A stretch of DNA of 64,000 nucleotides from Aphodovivens sp036306585 (GTDB taxonomy: Bacteria; Actinomycetota; Coriobacteriia; Coriobacteriales; Eggerthellaceae): NCBI GenBank assembly GCA_036306585.1, contig JAXJZF010000004.1, positions 62,001 to 126,000 of the forward strand, written 5' to 3'. Position numbers and translations under genes: made by a program. Every line of letters starts with the position of its first letter. The stretch's first letter is position 1. This document shows positions 52,477 to 61,438 of this stretch, one piece after another. The notes below the pieces were generated by a model that was not told the origin of the DNA, did no database searches, and saw only the letters and a list, made by a program, of their open reading frames with translations.

Positions 52477-52947
52477 ATGGATGAAACCGGAGTTCTGGGT
52501 CTGCTTGAAGAGCTCTCCATCCTCCTTGAGGATTCTAAGCCGGTATTCGGCAAGAACAACATGCGTCAGGTGGATATCAACGCCTGCTTCGAGATCATGG
52601 ACGAGATCCGCGACACGTTCCCGAGCGAATTCGCCCAGTCGCGCCAGATCGTGCGCGAGCGCCAGAGCCTGCTCGACGATGCCGAGGCCGAGGCGAATCG
52701 CATGATCGAAGATGCGCGCAGCCAGGCTATGACCATCGCCAGCGAGCAGGAGATCGTGCGCATCTCCCAGCAGCAGGCCGATCAGATCCTCGCCGATGCC
52801 CGCGAGCTTGAGCGCCAGACGCGCGCCGGCGCCGAGGATTATGCCGACGAGGTGTTCGGGCATGTGGAGAACAGTCTGGACACGCTGCTGAACAACGTGC
52901 GCCGCTGCCGCGATCGACTGAACGCCAATTCCATGGCGAGCCGATAG
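52477..52947 (+). CDS. Coiled-coil protein, DivIVA/SepIVA-like
   Basis: A 156-residue soluble protein that is mostly coiled coil. A short N-terminal motif (VLGLLEELSILLEDSKPVFGK) precedes INACFEIMDEIRDTFPSEFAQSRQIV and a long heptad region rich in Ala, Glu and Gln (AEAEANRMIEDARSQAMTI). Relatives are often annotated as ATP synthase B-like, but there is no membrane segment. Its place before DUF177 and near rnc is that of mycobacterial SepIVA, a DivIVA-like septation and envelope protein; that match is inferred from synteny and composition. The ATG at 52477 follows GGAAGGA by 8 nt, preferred to an ATG at 52459. Confidence 0.7.
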   Translation: MDETGVLGLLEELSILLEDSKPVFGKNNMRQVDINACFEIMDEIRDTFPSEFAQSRQIVRERQSLLDDAEAEANRMIEDARSQAMTIASEQEIVRISQQQADQILADARELERQTRAGAEDYADEVFGHVENSLDTLLNNVRRCRDRLNANSMASR

Positions 52948-52958
52948 GAGCAAGCGCG

Positions 52959-53534
52959 GTGTCTTCCAATCCTTTGCGCGTTTTCATGCCGCCGGAGATG
53001 TTCGCTCCGGCGGCTTTCAAGCATTTTGAAGGCGAAGCCGGCATCGCCGTCATCAAAGCGGGGCCCGATCTATACGATTTCGCCGAGCCGCTTTCCTGGC
53101 AGGCCGACATCACCAACACCGGCGGCGCCCTGCTGGTCACCGGTGAGGTGCGCGGCGAGGCCCGGACTGCCTGCGCGCGCTGCCTGAAGGAGGTCAGCTT
53201 CCCCGTGGTGGGCGAGATCGAGGGCTACTTCCTCACCGAGCCGGAAGGGGAGGCCCCCGATGAGATGGAAGAGGACGAGTTCGACGTTCTCCCCGATGAC
53301 CGCACCATCGATTTCGAGCCGCTCATCACGGCGGCGCTTTTGATGGAATTCCCGCTCATCCCGTTGTGCGACGAGGATTGCAAGGGTCTGTGCCCCCATT
53401 GCGGAGCCGATCTCAACGAAGGCCCCTGCGGGTGCGAGAACCCGTCGGAGGTGAAGGACGCTTCCAGCCCCGATGCGGCGCCGTCCAATTCGAGCCCCTT
53501 CGCGGTTCTCAAAGACTACAAGTTCGGGGAATAG
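52959..53534 (+). CDS. DUF177 (YceD) family protein
   Basis: A 191-residue YceD/DUF177 protein, a family linked to 23S rRNA accumulation and normally next to rpmF. The core motif CARCLKEVSFPVVGEIEGYF and the downstream acidic stretch with DFEPLITAALLMEFPLIPLC are typical. A zinc-like C-terminus follows (CDEDCKGLCPHCGADLNEGPC, positions about 137-157), a common actinobacterial feature. The GTG has AGGAG 8 nt upstream and lies 11 bp after the SepIVA-like gene. An ABC exporter gene separates it from rpmF here. Confidence 0.88.
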   Translation: MSSNPLRVFMPPEMFAPAAFKHFEGEAGIAVIKAGPDLYDFAEPLSWQADITNTGGALLVTGEVRGEARTACARCLKEVSFPVVGEIEGYFLTEPEGEAPDEMEEDEFDVLPDDRTIDFEPLITAALLMEFPLIPLCDEDCKGLCPHCGADLNEGPCGCENPSEVKDASSPDAAPSNSSPFAVLKDYKFGE

Positions 53535-53540
53535 CATTCC

Positions 53541-55379
53541 ATGGCTGCAGCTTCCAAGAGCGCGGCTTCGTCCCGTGCAGCCGATGTGCGTCCTGATGAG
53601 GCCGAGCAGGCGGATGAGCCGCGCGTTTCGGGCGTCGATGTGGCGCGCCGCTTCGTCGGGTACTACCGTCCCTTCAAGTTCCTCTTCTGGTTTGACTTGG
53701 TTTGCGCATCGGTGCTCGCGTGCATCGATTTGGCATTTCCGCAATTCCTCAGCTTCTTCACCGAGGACTTCTTCATCCGCCCGGCGGACGAGGTGCTGTC
53801 GTCGTTGTGGTGGATCCTCGCATTGTTCGTCGTGCTTTACGGCATCCGCACGGCCTGCCAGTACTTCATCACGGCTTGGGGCCACATCATGGGCGCGCGC
53901 ATGGAAGCGAACATGCGCCGCGATCTGTACCGGCAGTACCAGCGCCTGAGCTTCTCCTATTACGATCGGCATAACACCGGTGTGATGATGAGCAAGATCG
54001 TCACCGACCTGTTCGACATCTCGGAGTTGGCGCATCATGGCCCCGAGAACCTGTTCATCTGCCTGCTGAAGATCATCGGCTCGTTCGCGCTGCTGTTCAT
54101 GGTGAACGTGCCGCTCACTGCCATCATGCTGGCTGCCACGGCGGTCATGGCGGCGTACTCGGCGTGGCGCAACTACAAGAAGCGCATCATCTTCACCGAC
54201 AACCGCCGCAAGATGGCCGAAATCAACGCCCAGCTGCAGGATTCGCTCGGCGGCATCCGCGTGGTCAAGTCGTTCGGCAACGAGAGCATCGAGCTGGGCA
54301 AGTTCGATGCCAGCAACCGGCGCTTCGTCAGCACCAAGGAAAGCTCGTATCGGTTCATGGGCTCGTTCCATGCGGCTAATTCGGTGTTCACCGGGGTGCT
54401 GTACACCATCACCGTGGTGGGCGGCGGCTACTTTGTCGCGACGGGCGGTCTGCAGGTCACCGACCTTGCCATCTACGCCCTCTACATCGGCATCTTCCTG
54501 TCGCCCATCGAACAGCTCATCAACTTCGTGGAAACGTTCCAGAAAGGCTATGCGGGCTTCCGCCGCTTCGTGGAGGTGCTGGCGGTGCGGCCGGACATCC
54601 AGGATGCCCCCGGTGCGTTTCCGTTGCCTCAGGCGGCGCATGAGGGTGTGGTGCAAGGGGCCGTCCGTTATCGCGACGTCCATTTCGGCTACGGCGAGGG
54701 CGAGGTGCTGCGCGGGCTGGACCTGACGGTTCCGGCAGGGTCGACCGTGGCACTCGTGGGTCCGTCGGGCGGCGGCAAAACCACCACCTGCTCGTTGCTG
54801 CCGCGTTTCTACGACCCGCAGTCCGGTTCGGTGGAGATCGACGGGGTTGACGTGAAGACGGTCACCGTCGAGTCTCTGCGCGAGACGATCGGCATCGTGC
54901 AGCAGGACGTGTACCTTTTCGGCGGGAGCATCCGCGACAACATCGCCTACGGCAAGCCCGACGCTTCGGATGGGGAAGTGCGCGACGCCGCGCGCAAGGC
55001 GAACATCCTGGATTTCATCGAGGGCCTGCCCAACGGCTTCGACACCCAGGTGGGAGAGCGCGGGGCGCGACTTTCAGGTGGACAGAAGCAGCGCATCGCC
55101 ATCGCGCGCGTGTTCCTGCGCGACCCGCGCATCCTCATCCTCGACGAGGCAACCAGCGCGCTCGACAACGAAAGCGAGCGCGCCGTGCAGCACTCCCTGT
55201 CAGAGCTTTCGCGCGGGCGCACCACGATCATCATCGCGCATAGGCTGTCCACCATCCGCGGCGCCGACGCCATCGCGGTCGTGGACGAGGGGCGCGTGGT
55301 GGAGTTCGGCACCCACGGCGATCTTCTGGCGCGCGGCGGCACCTACGCCCGCTACTACCGCATGCAGTTCGGGGAATAG
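53541..55379 (+). CDS. ABC exporter, fused membrane and ATPase domains
   Basis: A 612-residue half-transporter of the MsbA/LmrA type. Residues 1-30 are an Ala/Ser-rich cytosolic lead, six membrane helices span about 45-330, and the ATPase domain covers 370-612. Walker A is VGPSGGGKTTTCS near residue 408, the Q-loop VQQDVYLFGGSI, the signature RLSGGQKQRIAIARV, Walker B ILILDEATSALD and the H-loop IIAHRLSTI. It probably works as a homodimer exporting lipids or drugs. It starts 6 bp after DUF177, so it is co-transcribed, and breaks the usual DUF177-rpmF pair. Confidence 0.92.
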   Translation: MAAASKSAASSRAADVRPDEAEQADEPRVSGVDVARRFVGYYRPFKFLFWFDLVCASVLACIDLAFPQFLSFFTEDFFIRPADEVLSSLWWILALFVVLYGIRTACQYFITAWGHIMGARMEANMRRDLYRQYQRLSFSYYDRHNTGVMMSKIVTDLFDISELAHHGPENLFICLLKIIGSFALLFMVNVPLTAIMLAATAVMAAYSAWRNYKKRIIFTDNRRKMAEINAQLQDSLGGIRVVKSFGNESIELGKFDASNRRFVSTKESSYRFMGSFHAANSVFTGVLYTITVVGGGYFVATGGLQVTDLAIYALYIGIFLSPIEQLINFVETFQKGYAGFRRFVEVLAVRPDIQDAPGAFPLPQAAHEGVVQGAVRYRDVHFGYGEGEVLRGLDLTVPAGSTVALVGPSGGGKTTTCSLLPRFYDPQSGSVEIDGVDVKTVTVESLRETIGIVQQDVYLFGGSIRDNIAYGKPDASDGEVRDAARKANILDFIEGLPNGFDTQVGERGARLSGGQKQRIAIARVFLRDPRILILDEATSALDNESERAVQHSLSELSRGRTTIIIAHRLSTIRGADAIAVVDEGRVVEFGTHGDLLARGGTYARYYRMQFGE

Positions 55380-55465
55380 CGGCGCTGCCGGGCCGCCCCG
55401 CAGCGAGCATCCGGGGGCAAGGGGGGCCTGCTTCGGTGCAGGGTTTATGGAATTGCAGTGCCCGC

Positions 55466-55494
55466 TTGCACGCGAAGGGACATATGGGTATACT
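55466..55494 (+). promoter_or_regulatory. Promoter of rpmF, TTGCAC-17-TATACT
   Basis: TTGCAC (55466-55471) and TATACT (55489-55494) are 17 bp apart. Transcription begins near 55501, about 65 nt before rpmF, so rpmF does not depend on the upstream DUF177-ABC genes. Confidence 0.8.
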
Positions 55495-55565
55495 ACCTTT
55501 TCGCGTGTTTATTGAATCAGGGCGGGCGAGGAGGCCTCGCCCGGCTTTATCGAAGGAGTTGTGTC

Positions 55566-55745
55566 ATGGCAGTACCTAAGTATAAAAAGGGTCGCGCTCG
55601 CACCCATGCCCGTCGTAGCGCTAACGATCGCATTGCGACGGCCGCACGTTCCACGTGCCCGAACTGCGGCGAGGTCAAGCTGCCGCATCGCGTGTGCCCC
55701 AGCTGCGGTTACTACGGCAAGCGCGAGGTCATCGTCACCGACTAG
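55566..55745 (+). CDS. rpmF: 50S ribosomal protein L32, zinc-binding form
   Basis: L32, 59 residues, starting MAVPKYKKGRARTHARRSAN. It carries four cysteines (C31, C34, C44, C47) as CPNC and CPSC, so it is the zinc-binding form, consistent with the zinc-type L28 in this genome. The ATG follows AAGGAG within GAAGGAGTTGTGTC. Own promoter at 55466-55494. A long-stem terminator lies between it and plsX. Confidence 0.97.
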   Translation: MAVPKYKKGRARTHARRSANDRIATAARSTCPNCGEVKLPHRVCPSCGYYGKREVIVTD

Positions 55746-55775
55746 CCTGCGACTGGCCGTTGCCTGCTCTAATTG

Positions 55776-55821
55776 AAACAGCCTCCCTTGCGCCTCTTGC
55801 TGGCGCGAAGGGAGGCTGTTT
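55776..55821. terminator. Long-stem terminator between rpmF and plsX
   Basis: AAACAGCCTCCCTT (55776-55789) pairs perfectly with AAGGGAGGCTGTTT (55808-55821), with an inner GCGCC / GGCGC stem and one bulge. The T-run is short on the plus strand. plsX starts 27 nt later without a visible promoter between them, so partial readthrough is implied. Confidence 0.8.
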
Positions 55822-55847
55822 GTCGTTACGCGAAAGGGGAATCTCCC

Positions 55848-56837
55848 ATGGCTGAGAAGGTCACCATCGCCGTCGATGCACTCGGCGGCGACTATGCTCC
55901 CGACGTCGTGCTCGACGGTGTCAAGCAGGCGCTTGCGCAGGACCCCGACCTGTCGGTCATCCTGTGCGGGCCCGATGCGGCGGTCACGCCGTTCGCCGCT
56001 TCCGTCGACCGGTGCGTGGCGCACGTCACCACCGAGGCCGTCTCGATGGGCGAACATCCCGCTCAGGCGGTGCGTAAGAAGAAGGATTCCTCCATCGTGG
56101 TGGGCTGCCGCCTGGTGAAGGAGGGCGCTGCTCAGGGCTTCTTCTCGGCAGGATCGACCGGCGCGTGCCTGGCCGCCGCCACGCTCATTATGGGCCGAGC
56201 GAAGGGCATCGCCCGCCCGGCGCTCGCCACGGTGCTGCCGTCTCCGGTGCGTCCCGTGGTCATGTGCGATGTGGGCGCCAACGCCGACTGCAAGCCGGAG
56301 TACCTGGTGCAGTTCGGGCGCATGGGGTCGGTGTATGCGCAGAAGATGCTGGGCATCGAGCATCCCCGTGCGGCGCTGCTCAACATCGGCGAGGAAGAGG
56401 AGAAGGGCTCGCAGTTCGCCCAAGAAGCGCATAAGCTCATGCGCGAGAAACTGCCCAACTTCGCCGGTAACGCCGAGGGCGGCGACGTGCTTGCCGCCAC
56501 GTTCGACGTGTACGTGTGCGACGGGTTCACCGGCAACGTGTGCCTGAAGACCATCGAGGGCACCTCGAAGGTGCTGTTCAAAACACTGAAGGGCATCATG
56601 GTGAAGTCGGTCGCCACGAAGCTGGGCGCTCTCATGCTGAAAGACGGGCTGTCCGACCTGAAGAAGCAGGTGAGCGCCGACACGTACGGCGGGGCGCCGC
56701 TTCTGGGCGTGAAGGGGGCGTGCATCGTCGGACACGGGTCGTCGAACCCGACCGCCATCAAGAACGGCGTGCTCACGTCGGCACGCTTGGTGCGCGAGCG
56801 CGTTTCTGAAATAATCGCGCAGACCGCCACCGTCTAG
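55848..56837 (+). CDS. plsX: Phosphate acyltransferase PlsX
   Basis: PlsX converts acyl-ACP to acyl-phosphate for PlsY (8401) and links FakA-made acyl-phosphate to fatty acid elongation. The 329 residues start TIAVDALGGDYAPDVVLDGV and include VGCRLVKEGAAQGFFSAGSTGA, VMCDVGANADCKPEYLVQFG, YVCDGFTGNVCLKTIEGTS and APLLGVKGACIVGHGSSN. The ATG follows AAAGGGGA by 7 nt. Order rpmF-plsX-rnc-smc-ftsY is conserved in many bacteria; fabD, fabH and acpP are missing from it here. Confidence 0.96.
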   Translation: MAEKVTIAVDALGGDYAPDVVLDGVKQALAQDPDLSVILCGPDAAVTPFAASVDRCVAHVTTEAVSMGEHPAQAVRKKKDSSIVVGCRLVKEGAAQGFFSAGSTGACLAAATLIMGRAKGIARPALATVLPSPVRPVVMCDVGANADCKPEYLVQFGRMGSVYAQKMLGIEHPRAALLNIGEEEEKGSQFAQEAHKLMREKLPNFAGNAEGGDVLAATFDVYVCDGFTGNVCLKTIEGTSKVLFKTLKGIMVKSVATKLGALMLKDGLSDLKKQVSADTYGGAPLLGVKGACIVGHGSSNPTAIKNGVLTSARLVRERVSEIIAQTATV

Positions 56838-56925
56838 CCCGACTTCGCTAAAATGAGTTAGTTAAGCAGCGCGGCGCCCGCACCGCCGCGCAATGGATCG
56901 AGAGGGATGCAGGGACAGAGCCGAA

Positions 56926-57783
56926 ATGGAATTCACTGACGAGCAACGCACCAAGCTTGACCGGATGCAGGATATTCTCGAATACCGCTTCGAGAACGAG
57001 AACTACCTGCTGTCCGCCATCACGCATCCCTCCGCTGTGGAAGGGCGCTCGATCAAGTATTCCTATGAGCGTCTCGAGTTTCTGGGCGACAGCATTCTCG
57101 GCGCCATTGTGGCGACCGAGGCGTTCGAGCGCTTCCACGACCTCGACGAAGGCGGCCTCACGCGCATCAAGGTGGCGCTCGTTGCCGGCTCCACGCTGTC
57201 CGACATCGCACGCGATCTGGGCTTCGCTGATCTCATCGTGTTCGGCTCCTCCGAGGCGGGCACGGGTAAGCGCGGTCTGCATTCCGCGCTTGAGAATGTC
57301 TATGAAGCCGTGTGCGGCGCGCTGTTCCTCGATGGCGGCGTGGAAGCTGCTCATGTGTTCGTGGCCCGCACCCTGTTCCCCTTGATGCAACCTGAGCTCG
57401 CGCTGGAACCGGAAAACCCCAAGAGCGCGCTTCAGGAGCGCCTGCAGGAAGACGGCATCACGCCCACCTACAAGCTGGTGGAGACGCAGGGTCCGCCGCA
57501 CGACCGCACGTTCGTGGCGCAGGTGTTCGCCGGCGCGCAAGGGCTTGCGCTGGGTACCGGCCGAACCAAGAAGGAAGCGGAAAGCCAGGCGGCGAAGAGC
57601 ACGCTGGCGCGCTTGGGCGAATTTTTCGGATTGGGGCTCGACGTCGAGGCGAAAGCCGAGAAGGCCGAGGCTGCTGCACGCGCGAAAGCCGAGAAGGCCG
57701 AGGCTCGCGCCGCGAAGGCAGAGGAGAAAGTGCGTCGCAAGACAGAGCGGGAGCTTGCCAAGCAGCAGCGCAAGAACGGTTAG
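56926..57783 (+). CDS. rnc: Ribonuclease III
   Basis: RNase III cuts double-stranded RNA and processes rRNA precursors. The 285 residues contain the signature ERLEFLGDSILGAIV (E51, D55), the second acidic pair region LENVYEAVCGALFLDGG (E127; Asn at the position that is Asp in E. coli), and a dsRNA-binding domain (PKSALQERLQEDGITPTYKLV to about 240). A 40-residue Ala/Lys/Glu-repetitive tail extends past the usual end. The ATG at 56926 follows AGGGA; an ATG at 56893 is possible but lacks a ribosome-binding site. smc starts 9 bp after it. Confidence 0.95.
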   Translation: MEFTDEQRTKLDRMQDILEYRFENENYLLSAITHPSAVEGRSIKYSYERLEFLGDSILGAIVATEAFERFHDLDEGGLTRIKVALVAGSTLSDIARDLGFADLIVFGSSEAGTGKRGLHSALENVYEAVCGALFLDGGVEAAHVFVARTLFPLMQPELALEPENPKSALQERLQEDGITPTYKLVETQGPPHDRTFVAQVFAGAQGLALGTGRTKKEAESQAAKSTLARLGEFFGLGLDVEAKAEKAEAAARAKAEKAEARAAKAEEKVRRKTERELAKQQRKNG

Positions 57784-57792
57784 CGGGCGCGC

Positions 57793-60700
57793 ATGCACCT
57801 GAAATCGCTCATCCTCAAAGGATTCAAATCGTTCGCCGATCGCAGCGTCCTGTCGCTGGAACCCGGCATCACTGCCATCGTGGGCCCGAACGGCTCGGGC
57901 AAGTCGAACATTTCCGATGCTGTGCTGTGGGTTCTTGGCGAACGCAATGCCAAGAACCTACGCGGTCAGGCTATGGAAGATGTCATCTTCGCCGGATCGT
58001 CGGCGCGCAAAAGCGTTGGTCTCGCCGAAGTCGATCTGGTTCTGGACAACTCGGACGGCACATTGCCGGTGGACTATTCGGAAGTGGCCATCACGCGCCG
58101 CATGTACCGTTCGGGTGAAAGCGAATACCTCATCAACGGGTCGCCTGCTCGCCGCATGGACGTGCTGGACATCCTGCACGATTCCGGTTTGGGCACCGGA
58201 ACCCATTCCATCATCGGCCAGGGTAACCTCGATTCCATCCTCAAGTCAAAGCCGGAGGATCGTCGCGCCCTCATCGAGGAAGCAGCAGGCGTCTTGAAGC
58301 ACAAGCAGCGCAAAGCGAAAAGCGCCCGCAAGCTCGAGCGCATGGATCAGCATCTTGCGCGCGTCAAGGATGTCGCCGCCGAGGTGGAGCGCCAGCTCGG
58401 GCCGCTTGCGCGCAAGGCGAAGCGCGCTCGCGCCTATCAGGAGCTTTCGGCCCAGCTTGCCGACATGACCGTGTCGCTGGCGGTGGACGACCTGCGCACG
58501 CTCCAGCGTTCGTGGGATGCCACGCTCAAGCAGGAAGCCGAGTTGGAGCAGGAACTTGCCCAGCGCAAGGAGGCTATCGACACCGCGGAAAAGGAAGTGG
58601 AGCGCATTCAGGAGGGCATCCGGCGCCAAGCAGTGGATGCCGGCGAACTGTCGCGCCAACATCGCAGGGCGTCATCGGCGGTGGAGCGCTTCGACAGCGC
58701 CACGCTGCTCCTTCATGAGAAGCGCCGCGCCGCGCAAAGCTACGCCGCCGACCTCCAGGTCACGCTCGAATCCGATAAGGCGCGACGCGCGCAGATGGAA
58801 GCCGAACGGGCCGATGCCCAGGCGCAGCTTGCGCAGGTTCGCCAACAGAAGGAAGCGGCAGACGCGAAGGTCGCGTCGCTCACCGAGGAGCATGCCAGCC
58901 TGACCAAGCAGCATCGTAAGGCCGATGCCGACATCGCGGCGCTGGAGAAGGACCGCCGCGGTGCACAGTCGGCGCGCGAGCAGGCGCAGCGCGACCTCGA
59001 GCGCACGCGCGAGGAACTTGCGGCGGGCATAGCGCACGCGAAGCTCGTCGAAGCGCGCAGGCAGGAACTCGATGTGCAGCTGGAACGCGCCGCCGCGGAG
59101 GCTTCTGAAAAGGCGTCCGCCAGCGAAACCGCACGTGCGCAGCTCATGGAGCTCGAAGCTGCCGAGAAGGAGGCGCGCGAGAAGGCGGGGGAGGCGGTGA
59201 GCCGCCGCGAGGAGGCACGGCACGCCCTCGATGCGGCGCGCGATGCGGCCTCGCTCACGATGTCGCAGGTGAAAGGCCTTGAGGAACGCGAGCGCTCCTC
59301 GTCGACGTCCGGTCCTGCGCGTTCCTGGATCATGGACAACGCGTCGGAACTCGCCGGCTCGCCGGTGCCGCTCTCCCATGCCCTGAGGACCGAAGAAGGC
59401 CTTGAGGGGCTGGTCGAGCATCTGCTGGGTGCGGATGCGTCGGCGCTTCTGGTGGATGGCGCGGCAGATGCCCTCCCGCTTTCCGGCAGTCTGCAGGATG
59501 CCGGGCTATCCGGGCAGGTGGTTCTGGTCCCCCGCTCCGTCCGCGCGGGCGCCGCGCCTGCGCGCGATGCTGCCTCGGCATGCGGTGGGCGCGCGCTCAT
59601 CGATGCGTTGACGTTCCCGCCCGAGGCCGAAGATGCCGTTTTGTGGCTCTTGGGCGATGTCGTGGTATGCGATGGTCTGGAAGGCGCGCTCGCCGGGCAC
59701 GAAGGTACCGATGCCCCCGTGCGTTTCGCGACGCCGGAAGGCGATATCGTGTGGCCTTCAGGCAAGGTGATGATGGGCACCACGGCTGACGAGGACGGCG
59801 AAGGCGTTCTGGCGCGCGCCCGCATGCTGGACGATCTGCGAGCCCGTCTGCGGGAGCAGCAGAAGGCTCGCGACGAGCAGGAGGCGGCGGCGCAACGCGC
59901 CGAGGAGGACCTGCATGAGGCCCAGACTGCTAGCTTGAAACTTTCCCAGAGCCTTGCATCGGCGCGCGGCACGGCGGATGCGGCGCGCAAGGAGGCCGAT
60001 GCGGCCCAGCAAAAGCTCTCGTCGCTGAGGGCGGAGCGCGAGGAGATCGAGCGTCAGCAGGCGGATGCCTCGCGCGCGGTCGATGAAGCTCGGCCCTCGG
60101 TGGAATCGCTCGAGGCACGCATTGCCGATTTGGCCTCTTCCCTGCAGGAGCAGGAGAGGACGCTTTCCGAGCTGAGGGAAAGCTTGGTACCGCTGCGCAA
60201 GAGCGCCGCTCAGGCTCGCGATGCACTTGCCGAGGCACGCCTTTCCGCGGCAACGCTCGCTGAGCGTCAAACCTACACCGCCCGCCTGGTTGACGCCCGC
60301 ACTCACGAGCTGGAGCAGCTCGACGCCTTCGATGCCGAGGCGCGCGAGTCGCTTGCCCGCAAGCAGGTCGCCCAAAAGCGCGCAGTGCCGCTGCTTGCCC
60401 TCATGGAGGAGCTTGCCGAGAGCGCGCGCCGCCGAGCCCGAGACCTGGAGGAGCGCGCGAACCAGGCGCAGGATTCCTCTTCGGGTTTGCATGACCAGGC
60501 GAACGAGGCGCGCACCCGCGCGCGTAGCGCACACGATTCCTTCGACGAAGCGAACGCCCGCATGGGGCAGGTGCGCGTCGAGAAGGGGCGTTTGGAGGTG
60601 CAGGTTGATGCGGCGGTGAACGCCATCGTGCACGATTGCGGCGTCCCGCTGGAAACCGCGCTGCAAACCCCCGAGCTCGAGGACCGCGCCCAGATGGAGG

Positions 60701-61350
60701 GGGAGGCGTTCAAGCTGCGCCGCCGCATCGCGAACATGGGCACCATCAACCCCGATGCGGCTCAGGAATACGACGAGCTGAAGCAGCGCTATGACTACCT
60801 GTCCGCACAGCTCGACGACCTCGACACCGCGCGCAAGTCGCTCGCGAAGATCGTCCGCGTCATCGATGCGCGCATGAAAGACGACTTCGTGAACACCTTC
60901 CAGACGGTGAATCGCAACTTCCAAGAGATCTTCTCGGTGCTGTTCCCGGGCGGTTCCGCGCATCTTTCGCTGGTGGACCCCGACGATCTCGAGAACACCG
61001 GAGTGGAGGTGAACGCGCAGCCCCGCGGCAAGCGCATCACGAAGATGATGTTGATGTCGGGCGGCGAGAAGTCGCTTACCGCCTTGGCTCTGCTGTTCGC
61101 CGTGTACCGCACGCGAGCCACGCCGTTCTACATCCTCGACGAGGTGGAGGCCGCGCTCGATGATTCGAATCTGCGCCGCCTTACGGCGTATCTCAACTCG
61201 CTTCGCGACACCACGCAGCTCATCATGATCACGCATCAGCGGCGCACTATGGAAATGGCCGACGTGCTGTTCGGCGTGTCGATGCAGTCCGACGGCGTGA
61301 CCAAAGTGGTCAGCCAGCGACTTGAGCACGCGCTCCAGCATGCGGAATAG
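57793..61350 (+). CDS. smc: Chromosome partition protein SMC
   Basis: SMC condenses and segregates the chromosome with ScpA and ScpB. The 1185 residues have the full layout: Walker A IVGPNGSGKSNISDAVLWVLGE (shown by its core GPNGSGKS at 31-38), coiled coil about 165-500, a hinge around 500-670, a second coiled coil, and the C-terminal signature LMSGGEKSLTALALL with Walker B FYILDEVEAALDD. Length matches the family. The ATG lies 9 bp after rnc. scpAB are not in the window. Confidence 0.97.
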   Translation: MHLKSLILKGFKSFADRSVLSLEPGITAIVGPNGSGKSNISDAVLWVLGERNAKNLRGQAMEDVIFAGSSARKSVGLAEVDLVLDNSDGTLPVDYSEVAITRRMYRSGESEYLINGSPARRMDVLDILHDSGLGTGTHSIIGQGNLDSILKSKPEDRRALIEEAAGVLKHKQRKAKSARKLERMDQHLARVKDVAAEVERQLGPLARKAKRARAYQELSAQLADMTVSLAVDDLRTLQRSWDATLKQEAELEQELAQRKEAIDTAEKEVERIQEGIRRQAVDAGELSRQHRRASSAVERFDSATLLLHEKRRAAQSYAADLQVTLESDKARRAQMEAERADAQAQLAQVRQQKEAADAKVASLTEEHASLTKQHRKADADIAALEKDRRGAQSAREQAQRDLERTREELAAGIAHAKLVEARRQELDVQLERAAAEASEKASASETARAQLMELEAAEKEAREKAGEAVSRREEARHALDAARDAASLTMSQVKGLEERERSSSTSGPARSWIMDNASELAGSPVPLSHALRTEEGLEGLVEHLLGADASALLVDGAADALPLSGSLQDAGLSGQVVLVPRSVRAGAAPARDAASACGGRALIDALTFPPEAEDAVLWLLGDVVVCDGLEGALAGHEGTDAPVRFATPEGDIVWPSGKVMMGTTADEDGEGVLARARMLDDLRARLREQQKARDEQEAAAQRAEEDLHEAQTASLKLSQSLASARGTADAARKEADAAQQKLSSLRAEREEIERQQADASRAVDEARPSVESLEARIADLASSLQEQERTLSELRESLVPLRKSAAQARDALAEARLSAATLAERQTYTARLVDARTHELEQLDAFDAEARESLARKQVAQKRAVPLLALMEELAESARRRARDLEERANQAQDSSSGLHDQANEARTRARSAHDSFDEANARMGQVRVEKGRLEVQVDAAVNAIVHDCGVPLETALQTPELEDRAQMEGEAFKLRRRIANMGTINPDAAQEYDELKQRYDYLSAQLDDLDTARKSLAKIVRVIDARMKDDFVNTFQTVNRNFQEIFSVLFPGGSAHLSLVDPDDLENTGVEVNAQPRGKRITKMMLMSGGEKSLTALALLFAVYRTRATPFYILDEVEAALDDSNLRRLTAYLNSLRDTTQLIMITHQRRTMEMADVLFGVSMQSDGVTKVVSQRLEHALQHAE

Positions 61351-61438
61351 CGGCCAGGGACGGTCCATCCCGCCTTTAGCGCACATGATTTCGTTTACAA
61401 TCGGATGGATACGAAAACCAGGATGAAAAGGGGCTCGC

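Noticed and set aside
57793..61350. Frameshift or break in smc
   Set aside because: The frame is intact from Walker A to the C-terminal Walker B with normal length and hinge.
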